Positions 1-6,723 of a stretch of 12,116 nt of DNA are shown in pieces. How positions within the stretch are numbered: the first letter of the stretch is position 1; every line of letters begins with the position of its first letter. The notes beneath the pieces were generated by a model that saw only the letters and a program-made list of their open reading frames with translations, had not been told where the DNA came from and did not search any database. This DNA is from Candidatus Hydrogenedentota bacterium. GTDB lineage: Bacteria; Hydrogenedentota; Hydrogenedentia; Hydrogenedentales; SLHB01. Where the stretch lies: the NCBI GenBank assembly GCA_022706165.1, contig JAKJDA010000038.1, forward strand, positions 400 to 12,515, given 5' to 3'. Both the position numbers and the translations under genes were made by a program.

Positions 1-816
1 CGTCACCTCGCCGTCGTTGACGACTTCGACCGGCACGTCCATCTCCCGTTGGATACGCAAGAAAAGGTCATGCACCTTATGAAACTGGTCCTTGGGAACG
101 CCGCGAAACAGCGAAGCAATCATCGGCCGATTGTTGATGATCACCCCCGCCGAACTGCCGCCGATCGCATCCACCCGTGGCATTTTCGTCGCCGCCGCTC
201 GGAGGGCAGTCATGATTTCACGGAAATGATACTCGGGGTCCGTCTGCTTGCGCGGTTCCCAAACGACTTCTTCACTGTATACGGCTTCGCCGTCCACGAC
301 AGCCGACACTTTGCGATCCGACGCGCCGAGATCGAAGCCGATCCGGCAACCGTCCAGGTGACGCCCCAAGGGCTTCGTGGTTTCTCTCTCGGCGGGCACG
401 TTCTGCACCGAGCACGCGACGATGGAAAAGGTTTTTTCGTAGACCGATTCGCCCATGAACTGGTGATCGAAGCGACGGTCGCCCTGAGGCGAATAGCACG
501 CGCGAAGATGCGCGGCAATGTCCGCCGAACCACCCACATACACCGTGCATCCGCCGCGTTGCCACAGCAAAAACTTCAACAACCGCTCCACATAGCACAG
601 ATTTGCCCCGGCGCGCGGGTGGCCGTCGGGGTACACCCGAGTCTCATACCGCGACACCGAACCATCGCCCCGCTCCAACCCCAACGCCAATGATGTCGCG
701 ACGCCCGATGCGTCCAGTTCGCGCAAGTACGCGTGGTTGGCCAAGACCGCCGGACGGAAGCCCGGGTCTAGCGGCGGCGTAAAAGCGGGAGAAACAAGCG
801 GAAATCCCTCTGTCAT
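1..816 (-). CDS. ROK-family (sugar kinase-like) protein, 3' end cut by window edge
   Basis: This frame is open from an ATG at 816 to the left edge, giving 272 residues without a stop. The start is supported by a GAGGAG Shine-Dalgarno (826-831, minus strand) nine bases upstream. Residues 158-176 read as the ROK phosphate-binding strand-loop (FDLGASDRK at 161-169). The segment IGGSSAGVIINN (218-229) and the VNDGEVT motif (266-272) match the core fold; D268 sits where ROK kinases have the catalytic base (usually in an NDANA-like motif). About 155 residues precede the ROK core, an N-terminal domain absent from ordinary glucokinases (about 300 aa). The zinc motif and the C-terminal half lie outside the window. 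ROK proteins phosphorylate sugars such as glucose or N-acetylmannosamine, or act as repressors. No helix-turn-helix is apparent, so a cytoplasmic kinase or sugar-binding role is more likely. The substrate cannot be told. Confidence 0.82.
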   Translation of the reverse strand, partial: MTEGFPLVSPAFTPPLDPGFRPAVLANHAYLRELDASGVATSLALGLERGDGSVSRYETRVYPDGHPRAGANLCYVERLLKFLLWQRGGCTVYVGGSADIAAHLRACYSPQGDRRFDHQFMGESVYEKTFSIVACSVQNVPAERETTKPLGRHLDGCRIGFDLGASDRKVSAVVDGEAVYSEEVVWEPRKQTDPEYHFREIMTALRAAATKMPRVDAIGGSSAGVIINNRPMIASLFRGVPKDQFHKVHDLFLRIQREMDVPVEVVNDGEVT

Positions 817-1207
817 GGCGACGCACTCCTCGCACTCGTTTACATAGGATAGCCCTCGCAAAAAACCGACTCTGGATATATACAGAAGAAAAGATCCTCA
901 TTCCAGCTTCTTCACGCCCCCGCCGTACAAGCCTTCGCCTCATGCCGCCATTCCGTCCGTTCCGCCGCCCCCCTGAGTCAAACAGACGCATTTACCTTCA
1001 AAGCTATCGCATTAACATTTCAATCCGTCCGAGCGCGCGTTGGGGCAAGCGACAAGACGCCATCCCGCCGTTCCGGATCCGATCGGCCAGAACGCTCTGC
1101 CCCTCAAACGTGCTTGGCATATGAATATCGACTCTTGCGCCCAGACCCTCGGCGCAAAAACCGGCGCTACGGCACATCACCGATGACCATGCTCATCTGC
1201 CGTTGCC

Positions 1208-1236
1208 TTGAACCCATTCCGTCCAGCTTCTATCAT
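1208..1236 (+). promoter_or_regulatory. Sigma70-like promoter, TTGAAC-N17-TATCAT
   Basis: TTGAAC (1208-1213) and TATCAT (1231-1236) are separated by the optimal 17 bases. Transcription would start near 1243 and leave a leader of about 160 bases before the ATG at 1405. The same -10 plus GC context (TATCATGC) recurs upstream of the aldolase gene at 3713, which raises confidence. Seen in the sequence only; the start site is inferred. Confidence 0.55.
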
Positions 1237-1279
1237 GCGGGCGATCGGTTGCCGGGATGAAAACGCGTCCTGTTTTTTT

Positions 1280-1330
1280 TGCGGCGTTCGCGCAACGGGA
1301 GTACACTAAGCCATACGGAAAAACGCCGCA
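1280..1330 (+). repeat. 9-bp inverted repeat in the leader of the 751-aa gene
   Basis: TGCGGCGTT (1280-1288) and AACGCCGCA (1322-1330) are perfect reverse complements around a 33-base loop. The structure lies between the predicted transcription start and the start codon and directly follows a T8 tract (1273-1280). It could be an RNA hairpin in the leader or a protein-binding site. It is not terminator-like, because the T run precedes rather than follows the stem. Confidence 0.35.
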
Positions 1331-1404
1331 CAACGCGCCGGTCCGGTCCTAGCTTGGGCAATCCGTCCCTAGGCGAGGATTCCCGGAGAATAAGGTAAGA
1401 ACGC

Positions 1405-3660
1405 ATGCCATACGAGTATCTGGGGCTTCTAAAGACGCTATTGCCCTCGCCGCCCGCAGAGCCGCACGAGGGAGCGGAATCCGTTGAGTTTGGCCCCGAT
1501 GACCTGATGCGGTGGACAGTGGAAGACCTCGATTCCAACATCGAGTGGAAACACATCCCCGCAAGCCATTCGCGCACGGACGAGGGCGTTCGGCTGGTGG
1601 GGCGTTTCGAAGACGTTCGACGGATGGACTGCCTGGAGCCAGACGATCCCCGTTTCTGGGTTCCGTTGGGGACGTGTGGCGTCAAGGATGATCGGTTTCC
1701 CGTGGACGCTCTCCGCTTTCCCGTGATGGAGGTGACGTACCGGTGCCTGTCCGAAAACGCCTTTCCCGCCATCGCCTGGAGCTATCGCGGCGGCGAACAC
1801 ATACATCGTCTCTCCTCGTCGCGACGTTGGCGCACGGCAGCCTGCTGCATCTCGCATAACGGTTTCCCCGAACGCCTGGAAAGCGTCATCATCCGTCTCT
1901 TCTCGACCTCGCGAAGCAGCGAATCGATGGAAGTGCGTTCGATCCGGTTCCGAACCATGAGTTCGTCCGAAGCCGAGGCATTCCGCCTCTTCCAGACGCA
2001 GGCCGCCCGGTTCACGCCGCCGCCGTCCTATCAATCATTGAACGACTTCATGCCTTTGGGCACCGTCATGAACGCCCAAACGGCGCGACGCATGGCCGAA
2101 ACGCTGGGCATCGGCGCGGACGAATACTGGTCGCTTGCGCTCGAAGACCTTGTCCGCCACCACCACAACTGTGTCATGCTCGAAGACGGCCAGACCATGA
2201 CCGCAAACGAATGGGAAGAATTGCTCGCTCTATTTGAACGCTTCAAGATGAAATTGCTGCCCATGGTCGATTTCCCCGTCGAAGAAGAGCCATCGGCGTG
2301 GCAAGAATACATCGCGAACCACATCAAGCCGTATGCGCAATCCGATGCAATCCTAGCCTGGTCGCTCAACCACGCGCCGGAACGTCATGCCCTTCCGCGC
2401 CTGACAGATGCGCGTGCGCTTATCGAGCAAGCCGATCCGCGTCATCCCCTGGCCGTGATAACCCGGCAGCCGGGCGCCTATGTCTCTTTGGCGCCGTATT
2501 TTGCGGCCTCTGGCATTGCCCGCTTCGTCTCACATGCCTCCTGGCACATGGGAGAACTGGCGCGCGAACACAGCCGCCTCTGCCGAGGACAGCAATTCTG
2601 GCTGATGGCCCCGGCATTCATCCACGCGTCGGGCGCTCCGGACTGGAACAGCTGCGCCGAAATGCGGCTCATGGCCAATCTGGCCCTGGCCAACGGAGCG
2701 CGCGGCTGGTTCACCTATGCCTATCATAACGATCCCGTCTGGATGTCCGGAGATTGCCAACGTTCCCTCACCGGCCCTTTTCTCGCGTTCAGCGATCTCT
2801 GGCTCGAACTCGACCAGCGAATGGACCGGCTTCGCACGCTGGCCCCGCTTTTCTTGAACGCCTCCGCGGAAGAAATCTCGGGGAATTGGTACATCAGCAG
2901 CGTGCAATCCGGCGATCACACCTACCTTCCAGGGGGGGCGGCGCCCATAGGATCGTTCCGTTTTCTCGGCCCGGACCACGAACTGTACGTCATCATCAAC
3001 AACGATATCCGCGGAATGGCATCCCTCAACATCGATTTTCCTCCGGAATCATTGGACGGCCAGGAATTATATGACGTTTCCGACTTCATCTCGGAGCGTC
3101 AGTGGGTTCCCATGAACCTGAATCGTCACCTCGAAATGTTTCCGGGACAAGCTCGGGCCATCCTCAAAGCGACGCCTGAGGTGTGCGCCTTCTGGCGCAA
3201 CAATTTGGCCAGCGCCCTTATCGAAGACGACCGCCAAATCATCGCCTATGACTACAAGATCGCCCAGACCTACGGATTGAACACCGCCGAGATCGAGGAG
3301 AATTTGGAACAGGGCGAGGCAAGCGGCGGGCTCCTCAACAGTCTGGCGTACATGGATCGCGCCCGAGCGCAACTTGTAGACCTCATTTACGACGCCCCCG
3401 CCATCAGCATCGCGCGCAGCCGCGTCATTGAAGCCAGCGCCGCGCTATGCGCGTGCGACGGAGCCTTGTGCCGCGTCATGGCGCGCGGAAAGGTCGAAAA
3501 AGCAAGGGAACTGGGCCAGCGGCTGACGCCTTTGGCGCGCGAGTTCATCCACATGCGTCTTGAACTGCGCCTTGGACACGGAAGCGCCATCGTGCAACAC
3601 GCCGAGAGCGTCGTACGCCGCACCCTGGAACTGCTCGCCGAAATACGATCGCACGCATAA
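1405..3660 (+). CDS. Large protein of unknown function, possible glycoside-hydrolase-like TIM barrel
   Basis: 751 residues from an ATG preceded by AAGG (1392-1395) nine bases upstream. I do not recognise a named family. Residues about 35-195 look like a beta-rich module resembling a carbohydrate-binding domain. Residues about 210-480 resemble a TIM barrel of the beta-galactosidase/GH42-like kind: a histidine-rich strand end (RHHHNCVML, 251-259), ILAWSLNHAPE (316-326) where such enzymes often have an AWxxxDEP motif, and ALANGARGWFTYAY (427-440), typical of late barrel strands. Residues about 490-600 look like a beta domain, and the last 150 are alpha-helical. There is no signal peptide, so it is probably cytoplasmic. 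The DEP-like motif is altered (Asp lost, E326 retained), so hydrolase activity is uncertain. It is alone in its transcription unit: its own promoter lies upstream, and another promoter precedes the next gene. Gene existence is near certain; function is a weak inference. Confidence 0.88.
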   Translation: MPYEYLGLLKTLLPSPPAEPHEGAESVEFGPDDLMRWTVEDLDSNIEWKHIPASHSRTDEGVRLVGRFEDVRRMDCLEPDDPRFWVPLGTCGVKDDRFPVDALRFPVMEVTYRCLSENAFPAIAWSYRGGEHIHRLSSSRRWRTAACCISHNGFPERLESVIIRLFSTSRSSESMEVRSIRFRTMSSSEAEAFRLFQTQAARFTPPPSYQSLNDFMPLGTVMNAQTARRMAETLGIGADEYWSLALEDLVRHHHNCVMLEDGQTMTANEWEELLALFERFKMKLLPMVDFPVEEEPSAWQEYIANHIKPYAQSDAILAWSLNHAPERHALPRLTDARALIEQADPRHPLAVITRQPGAYVSLAPYFAASGIARFVSHASWHMGELAREHSRLCRGQQFWLMAPAFIHASGAPDWNSCAEMRLMANLALANGARGWFTYAYHNDPVWMSGDCQRSLTGPFLAFSDLWLELDQRMDRLRTLAPLFLNASAEEISGNWYISSVQSGDHTYLPGGAAPIGSFRFLGPDHELYVIINNDIRGMASLNIDFPPESLDGQELYDVSDFISERQWVPMNLNRHLEMFPGQARAILKATPEVCAFWRNNLASALIEDDRQIIAYDYKIAQTYGLNTAEIEENLEQGEASGGLLNSLAYMDRARAQLVDLIYDAPAISIARSRVIEASAALCACDGALCRVMARGKVEKARELGQRLTPLAREFIHMRLELRLGHGSAIVQHAESVVRRTLELLAEIRSHA

Positions 3661-3689
3661 GACCGCGCCGCATTCGCCGCGCATTTTCG

Positions 3690-3718
3690 TTGCGCGAGCC
3701 GCGCGCAGATCGTATCAT
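3690..3718 (+). promoter_or_regulatory. Sigma70-like promoter, TTGCGC-N17-TATCAT
   Basis: TTGCGC (3690-3695) and TATCAT (3713-3718) with a 17-base spacer lie between the stop of the 751-aa gene and the aldolase start at 3761. The -10 and its following GC are identical to those of the promoter at 1231. Expected transcription start is near 3725, giving a short leader of about 36 bases that contains the Shine-Dalgarno. This suggests the aldolase and the zinc-ribbon gene form their own operon. Confidence 0.5.
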
Positions 3719-3760
3719 GCAGCCTTGCTCCGTCGCTTCACAAAGAAGGGGGAAAGCGCC

Positions 3761-4681
3761 ATGCGCGAAATAGGACAGATTCTGACGCCGATGGTGACGC
3801 CATTCAACGCCAAAGGAGAAGTGGACTTCGCGCGCGCGGGAAAATACGCAAAATGGTTGTGCGAGACGGGCCGCGCCGACAGCATCATCGTAAGCGGCAC
3901 CACGGGCGAGTTCCCGTCGCTAACGTTCGAAGAGCGGGCGCGGCTGTTCGAGATCGTCATGGAAGCAGTCGGATCGAAACTGCCCGTGATCGCGGGCACG
4001 GGCTGCGCCTCAACGGACGAAACCATCCGGCTGACGAAAGCGGCGGAACGGATCGGCGTAGACGTAGCCATGATCGTTGCGCCGTTCTACTGCAAGCCCG
4101 ACCAGGAGGGCATTTACAATCATTACAAAACCGTGGCCAAAGCCACGTCGTTGCCCATCATGCTCTACAACATCCCGCTGTTCACCGGCGTCAACATCGA
4201 GCCCGGCACGCTAGCGCGTTTGGCGAAAATCAACAACGTCGTCGCCATAAAAGAGGAATCCGGGATCAACCCCTTGCAGACGACGCGCTATCTCATGACT
4301 GCGCCGAAAGGATTTCGCCTCTACGTCGGCGACGACACGATGGTGTTGCCGATTCTCGCGCAAGGCGGCGCGGGCGTGGTCAGCGGCGGCGCGCAAATCT
4401 GCGGCGCGGACCTTCGCAAACTTATCGACGCCTTGATCGCGGGCGACATCGCCACGGCACAGGAATTCCACCGCAGGACCTTCCCGCTGTTCGAGTCGTT
4501 CTACCAGAACGGACGCATCAACCCGATTCCGATTCTCAAGGCCGGCATCAAACTCGCGGGGTTCGACGTCGGCGAGCCGCGCAGTCCGCTCATGCCCGCG
4601 ACTCCGTCCGAAGTGAAAGGAATCCGCGCCGTTATGGCCGAACGCAGCTACATCGGCAAACTGCGCACCGTCCGGAAATGA
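3761..4681 (+). CDS. Dihydrodipicolinate synthase/N-acetylneuraminate lyase family aldolase
   Basis: 306 residues, the usual size for this TIM-barrel class I aldolase family. The frame is open further upstream, but the family begins at MREIGQILTPMVTPF, and this ATG follows a GAAGGGGGA Shine-Dalgarno (3745-3753). The SGTTGE loop (45-50, T47/T48), GTG at 79-81, Y110 (DapA Tyr107), the MLYNIP motif with Y136 (DapA Tyr133) and the Schiff-base lysine K164 in VAIKEESG are all present. The family condenses or cleaves pyruvate with an aldehyde acceptor. The position of DapA Arg138, which grips the aspartate-semialdehyde carboxylate (PSRTG in E. coli), is F141 here (PLFTG). Lysine biosynthesis is therefore doubtful, and a sugar-acid, sialic-acid or other 2-keto-acid aldolase or hydratase is as likely. 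The stop overlaps the next start (ATGA), indicating translational coupling to the zinc-ribbon gene. Confidence 0.9.
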   Translation: MREIGQILTPMVTPFNAKGEVDFARAGKYAKWLCETGRADSIIVSGTTGEFPSLTFEERARLFEIVMEAVGSKLPVIAGTGCASTDETIRLTKAAERIGVDVAMIVAPFYCKPDQEGIYNHYKTVAKATSLPIMLYNIPLFTGVNIEPGTLARLAKINNVVAIKEESGINPLQTTRYLMTAPKGFRLYVGDDTMVLPILAQGGAGVVSGGAQICGADLRKLIDALIAGDIATAQEFHRRTFPLFESFYQNGRINPIPILKAGIKLAGFDVGEPRSPLMPATPSEVKGIRAVMAERSYIGKLRTVRK

Positions 4682-4875
4682 GCGAGAGCAACGCACCCAA
4701 AAGAAACGCAAGGCCCCATTCCCAGGCGGATCCTCTTTGCGGCGCCCGGTCCCAGCGCCAAGCGCAAACGGGGAAAACGCCCGCAACCACGACGTGCCGC
4801 CACTGCCGCTACGAATACGCCTCCGATCAGAAACGGTGCAGCATCTGCGGCTATCCCTGGCCATGGCTTGCCTAG
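4678..4875 (+). CDS. Small zinc-ribbon protein coupled to the aldolase
   Basis: A 65-residue protein whose ATG lies inside the ATGA overlap with the aldolase stop, the arrangement expected for translational coupling. It has no strong Shine-Dalgarno of its own. The N-terminal 37 residues are polar, rich in Lys/Arg/Gln/Ala, and probably disordered. The C-terminal 26 residues hold a compact zinc ribbon: CRHC, ten residues, then CSIC, followed by GYPWPWLA. The two CxxC knuckles with this spacing are strong evidence for metal binding and that the frame is real, since no competing frame over this stretch resembles a known protein. Function is unknown; it could be a nucleic-acid or protein-interaction module. 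It ends 65 bases before the convergent sigma-factor gene. I see no clear terminator in the gap. Confidence 0.75.
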   Translation: MSESNAPKRNARPHSQADPLCGARSQRQAQTGKTPATTTCRHCRYEYASDQKRCSICGYPWPWLA

Positions 4876-4940
4876 AAAACCTCCCGCGCGCGCCGCACCG
4901 AAAAATTCGCGCCCAGTAGTCTCCCCCTCTCCAGGGTCGC

Positions 4941-6575
4941 CTATTTCTTCCGGGTGACAACGGTCGAACTCACGCCCGTGTTCTTCACGTTTACCTTTTC
5001 GATCTTTCCCTGAGGCGTCTGGCCCGCAGGAATCGCCATCGTGCCCGCCGTTTCGATCGTGGTCTGGCTGCTCCGAATCCAACCGGTGGCAGGATCAATC
5101 TCCACGACGCCGGTTCCAGTCCCGGAAATATCCATCTTTCCGGGAAACGACGAATCGCCATTGCCCGGAGCAGGAAAAATTTCCATCGTGCGGGCCAACA
5201 CGATTGCATCCGGTCGCACTTCCTTCAGGGTCCACGTATTCTTCGTCGACAACGCAAGCCCAAAATCGGCGCTGGTCAGCTTGCTCCACGACTCCCCGAC
5301 CCGGACGGGTTCCCCCGGAAGGTACAGAAAAAATCCAGACCCCGTCGCTTTCAAATTCTCCGGAGAACATATTTTCTGAATCATCTGATCAATGAGCGGA
5401 CGGGCGTTCTCCGGAACTTGCAAGCTTTCAAGCGCAGCCGTATGCACCTCTGCAAGCCCCTCTATGTCGCCGACCTCTCCCCCAGGAGAAAGCAGGAACG
5501 TGAAGCTTTTTCCCGAGAGCGCCTCTCCAATGCTTGCACCGACATCCACGCCGCTCTTGAGAAGTTCCGCCAGGGGACCGCTGCCGTAATTCACGCTCAC
5601 GGACTGATACGCCCCCTTTATCCTCGCGCTACCGTCAGCCTCCACCGCAAGGATTTCCATATCCATGACGGACGTTGAACTAGACGGAATGTCCATCGGC
5701 TTATTACGTAGATCAATATGCTGCGTCGATGTCTGATCCTGCTGAATGGTGAATATCTCGCCGGGCGTAAAGTTCAACGTCATGCTGACGTAGTCTCCGT
5801 ACGCATCATGGGGCGTCCGCGACGCGAAAATGCCCACGACCAACGGGGCAGAACAAAGCAACACCGCCACAGCTACGCCTACCGCCACTTTCTTGGAAAC
5901 AGCCGCCATGACGATTCCTCCCGTTTTTGTTAGGCCCGACGCAATGTCCGGCCTGATGGGCACTGGAGCTGCCAACACCAACGCCATGCATTTTTCCGTG
6001 TGCGGCCTAGCCGGTTTCGTCCGGGCGATGTCGTCGCCCAGTTCGCGGACCAAGTGCTTGCCGAGGACTTGGCGCGCACGCTGCAGGCGTTTGCGGGCGG
6101 CGACGCGGCTGATGCCCAGCAAGTTCGCGATCTCCGGCGCGCGGCATCCGTCAAAATAACAGAGCACGAGCACCTCGCGGTCCTCGTCGTCGAGGGCATT
6201 GAGGTGCGTGCGGACGCGCTCGTGGACTTCCATCCGATCGGGCTGGGGATGGACGGCGTCGGGAACGGATACCTGTTCGAGAGAGGCGGCTTCGCGCGCG
6301 CGTTTACGGAGGGCATCGCGACTGAGGTTGCGCGCAATTGAAAGTAACCAGTGGCCGAGTTGCGATACCTCTTGCAGGGAATGAAGGGATTGAAAGGCTT
6401 TCAAGAACGTGTCCTGGCAGACTTCCTCGGCTTCCTCACGATTGCCGAGGTGGGCATAGGCGACCCACTGGACCGCTCCGCCATAGGTCGAGACGATGGT
6501 CCGAAACGCGTCCGGATCGCCCGTCAATACCCGTCGCACCGCCATTGCGTCGCGTGCGCGCTGAAAGATACCCAT
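4941..6575 (-). CDS. ECF sigma factor fused to a transmembrane segment and an extracytoplasmic domain (DUF6263-like)
   Basis: 544 residues from an ATG at 6575 with a GGGAGAG Shine-Dalgarno just upstream. Residues about 20-92 form sigma region 2 (GNREEAEEVCQDTFLKAFQ, 44-62, then GHWLLSIARNLSRDALRKR, 74-92). Residues about 123-173 form region 4 with a helix-turn-helix (APEIANLLGISRVAARKRLQ, 146-165). Residues 228-250 are a hydrophobic transmembrane helix after a basic stretch (SKK). About 290 residues would then lie outside the membrane, in a beta-rich domain starting at LNFTPGEIFTIQQDQT (267-282) and ending with a VEIDPATGWIRSS segment (491-503); this looks like the DUF6263 type, from memory only. 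ECF factors direct RNA polymerase to stress or envelope promoters. Ordinary ones are about 180-200 aa and have a separate anti-sigma; none is next to this gene, so the fused part may sense or restrain the sigma portion. An internal ribosome binding site precedes M223. Confidence 0.88.
   Translation of the reverse strand: MGIFQRARDAMAVRRVLTGDPDAFRTIVSTYGGAVQWVAYAHLGNREEAEEVCQDTFLKAFQSLHSLQEVSQLGHWLLSIARNLSRDALRKRAREAASLEQVSVPDAVHPQPDRMEVHERVRTHLNALDDEDREVLVLCYFDGCRAPEIANLLGISRVAARKRLQRARQVLGKHLVRELGDDIARTKPARPHTEKCMALVLAAPVPIRPDIASGLTKTGGIVMAAVSKKVAVGVAVAVLLCSAPLVVGIFASRTPHDAYGDYVSMTLNFTPGEIFTIQQDQTSTQHIDLRNKPMDIPSSSTSVMDMEILAVEADGSARIKGAYQSVSVNYGSGPLAELLKSGVDVGASIGEALSGKSFTFLLSPGGEVGDIEGLAEVHTAALESLQVPENARPLIDQMIQKICSPENLKATGSGFFLYLPGEPVRVGESWSKLTSADFGLALSTKNTWTLKEVRPDAIVLARTMEIFPAPGNGDSSFPGKMDISGTGTGVVEIDPATGWIRSSQTTIETAGTMAIPAGQTPQGKIEKVNVKNTGVSSTVVTRKK
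5907..5921 (-). promoter_or_regulatory. Internal Shine-Dalgarno and ATG within the sigma-factor fusion
   Basis: On the minus strand GGAGGA (5916-5921) stands six bases before an in-frame ATG (5907-5909), codon 223 of the sigma fusion. It lies immediately before the basic residues and the membrane helix. Initiation here would give a 322-residue membrane protein with a signal-anchor N-terminus and no sigma domains. The match is better than that of many true starts in this window. Whether ribosomes use it is not shown by sequence; GGAGGA also simply encodes Gly-Gly in the long frame. Confidence 0.4.
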
Positions 6576-6723
6576 GCTTCACTCTCCCTACCCTACCAGA
6601 CGCTCGGCGCGTGAAAGTGTGACCGGAAAAACGCGCGCACCATACAAATCTCCGGTATTGACGGCGCTTCCCGAAGGGATGAGCTCAACAGGGTCTGCTA
6701 TCAATCCAATCCTTCGCGAGACT

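Larger units (their letters stand above)
817..1404. other. Divergent intergenic region without a gene
   Basis: These 588 bases separate the leftward ROK gene from the rightward 751-residue gene. I see no convincing coding frame: a 60-codon frame at 942-1124 has arginine/proline-rich, shadow-like composition and no ribosome binding site. The right half carries a good sigma70-like promoter (1208-1236), a run of eight T (1273-1280) and a 9-bp inverted repeat (1280-1330). The left half has an AT-rich patch around 868-900 that could hold the ROK promoter, but I could not find a well-spaced -35/-10 pair there. Confidence 0.6.

Noticed and set aside
942..1124. 60-codon frame in the intergenic region
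   Set aside because: Composition is arginine/proline-rich and random-looking, with no ribosome binding site and no motif.
3853..4677. Upstream extension of the zinc-ribbon frame through the aldolase gene
   Set aside because: The translation is Arg/His-rich antisense-type noise inside a well-supported gene; only the part after the ATGA overlap is protein-like.
4876..4940. Bidirectional intrinsic terminator between the convergent genes
   Set aside because: There is GC-rich alternating sequence, but no clean stem followed by a T run on either strand.
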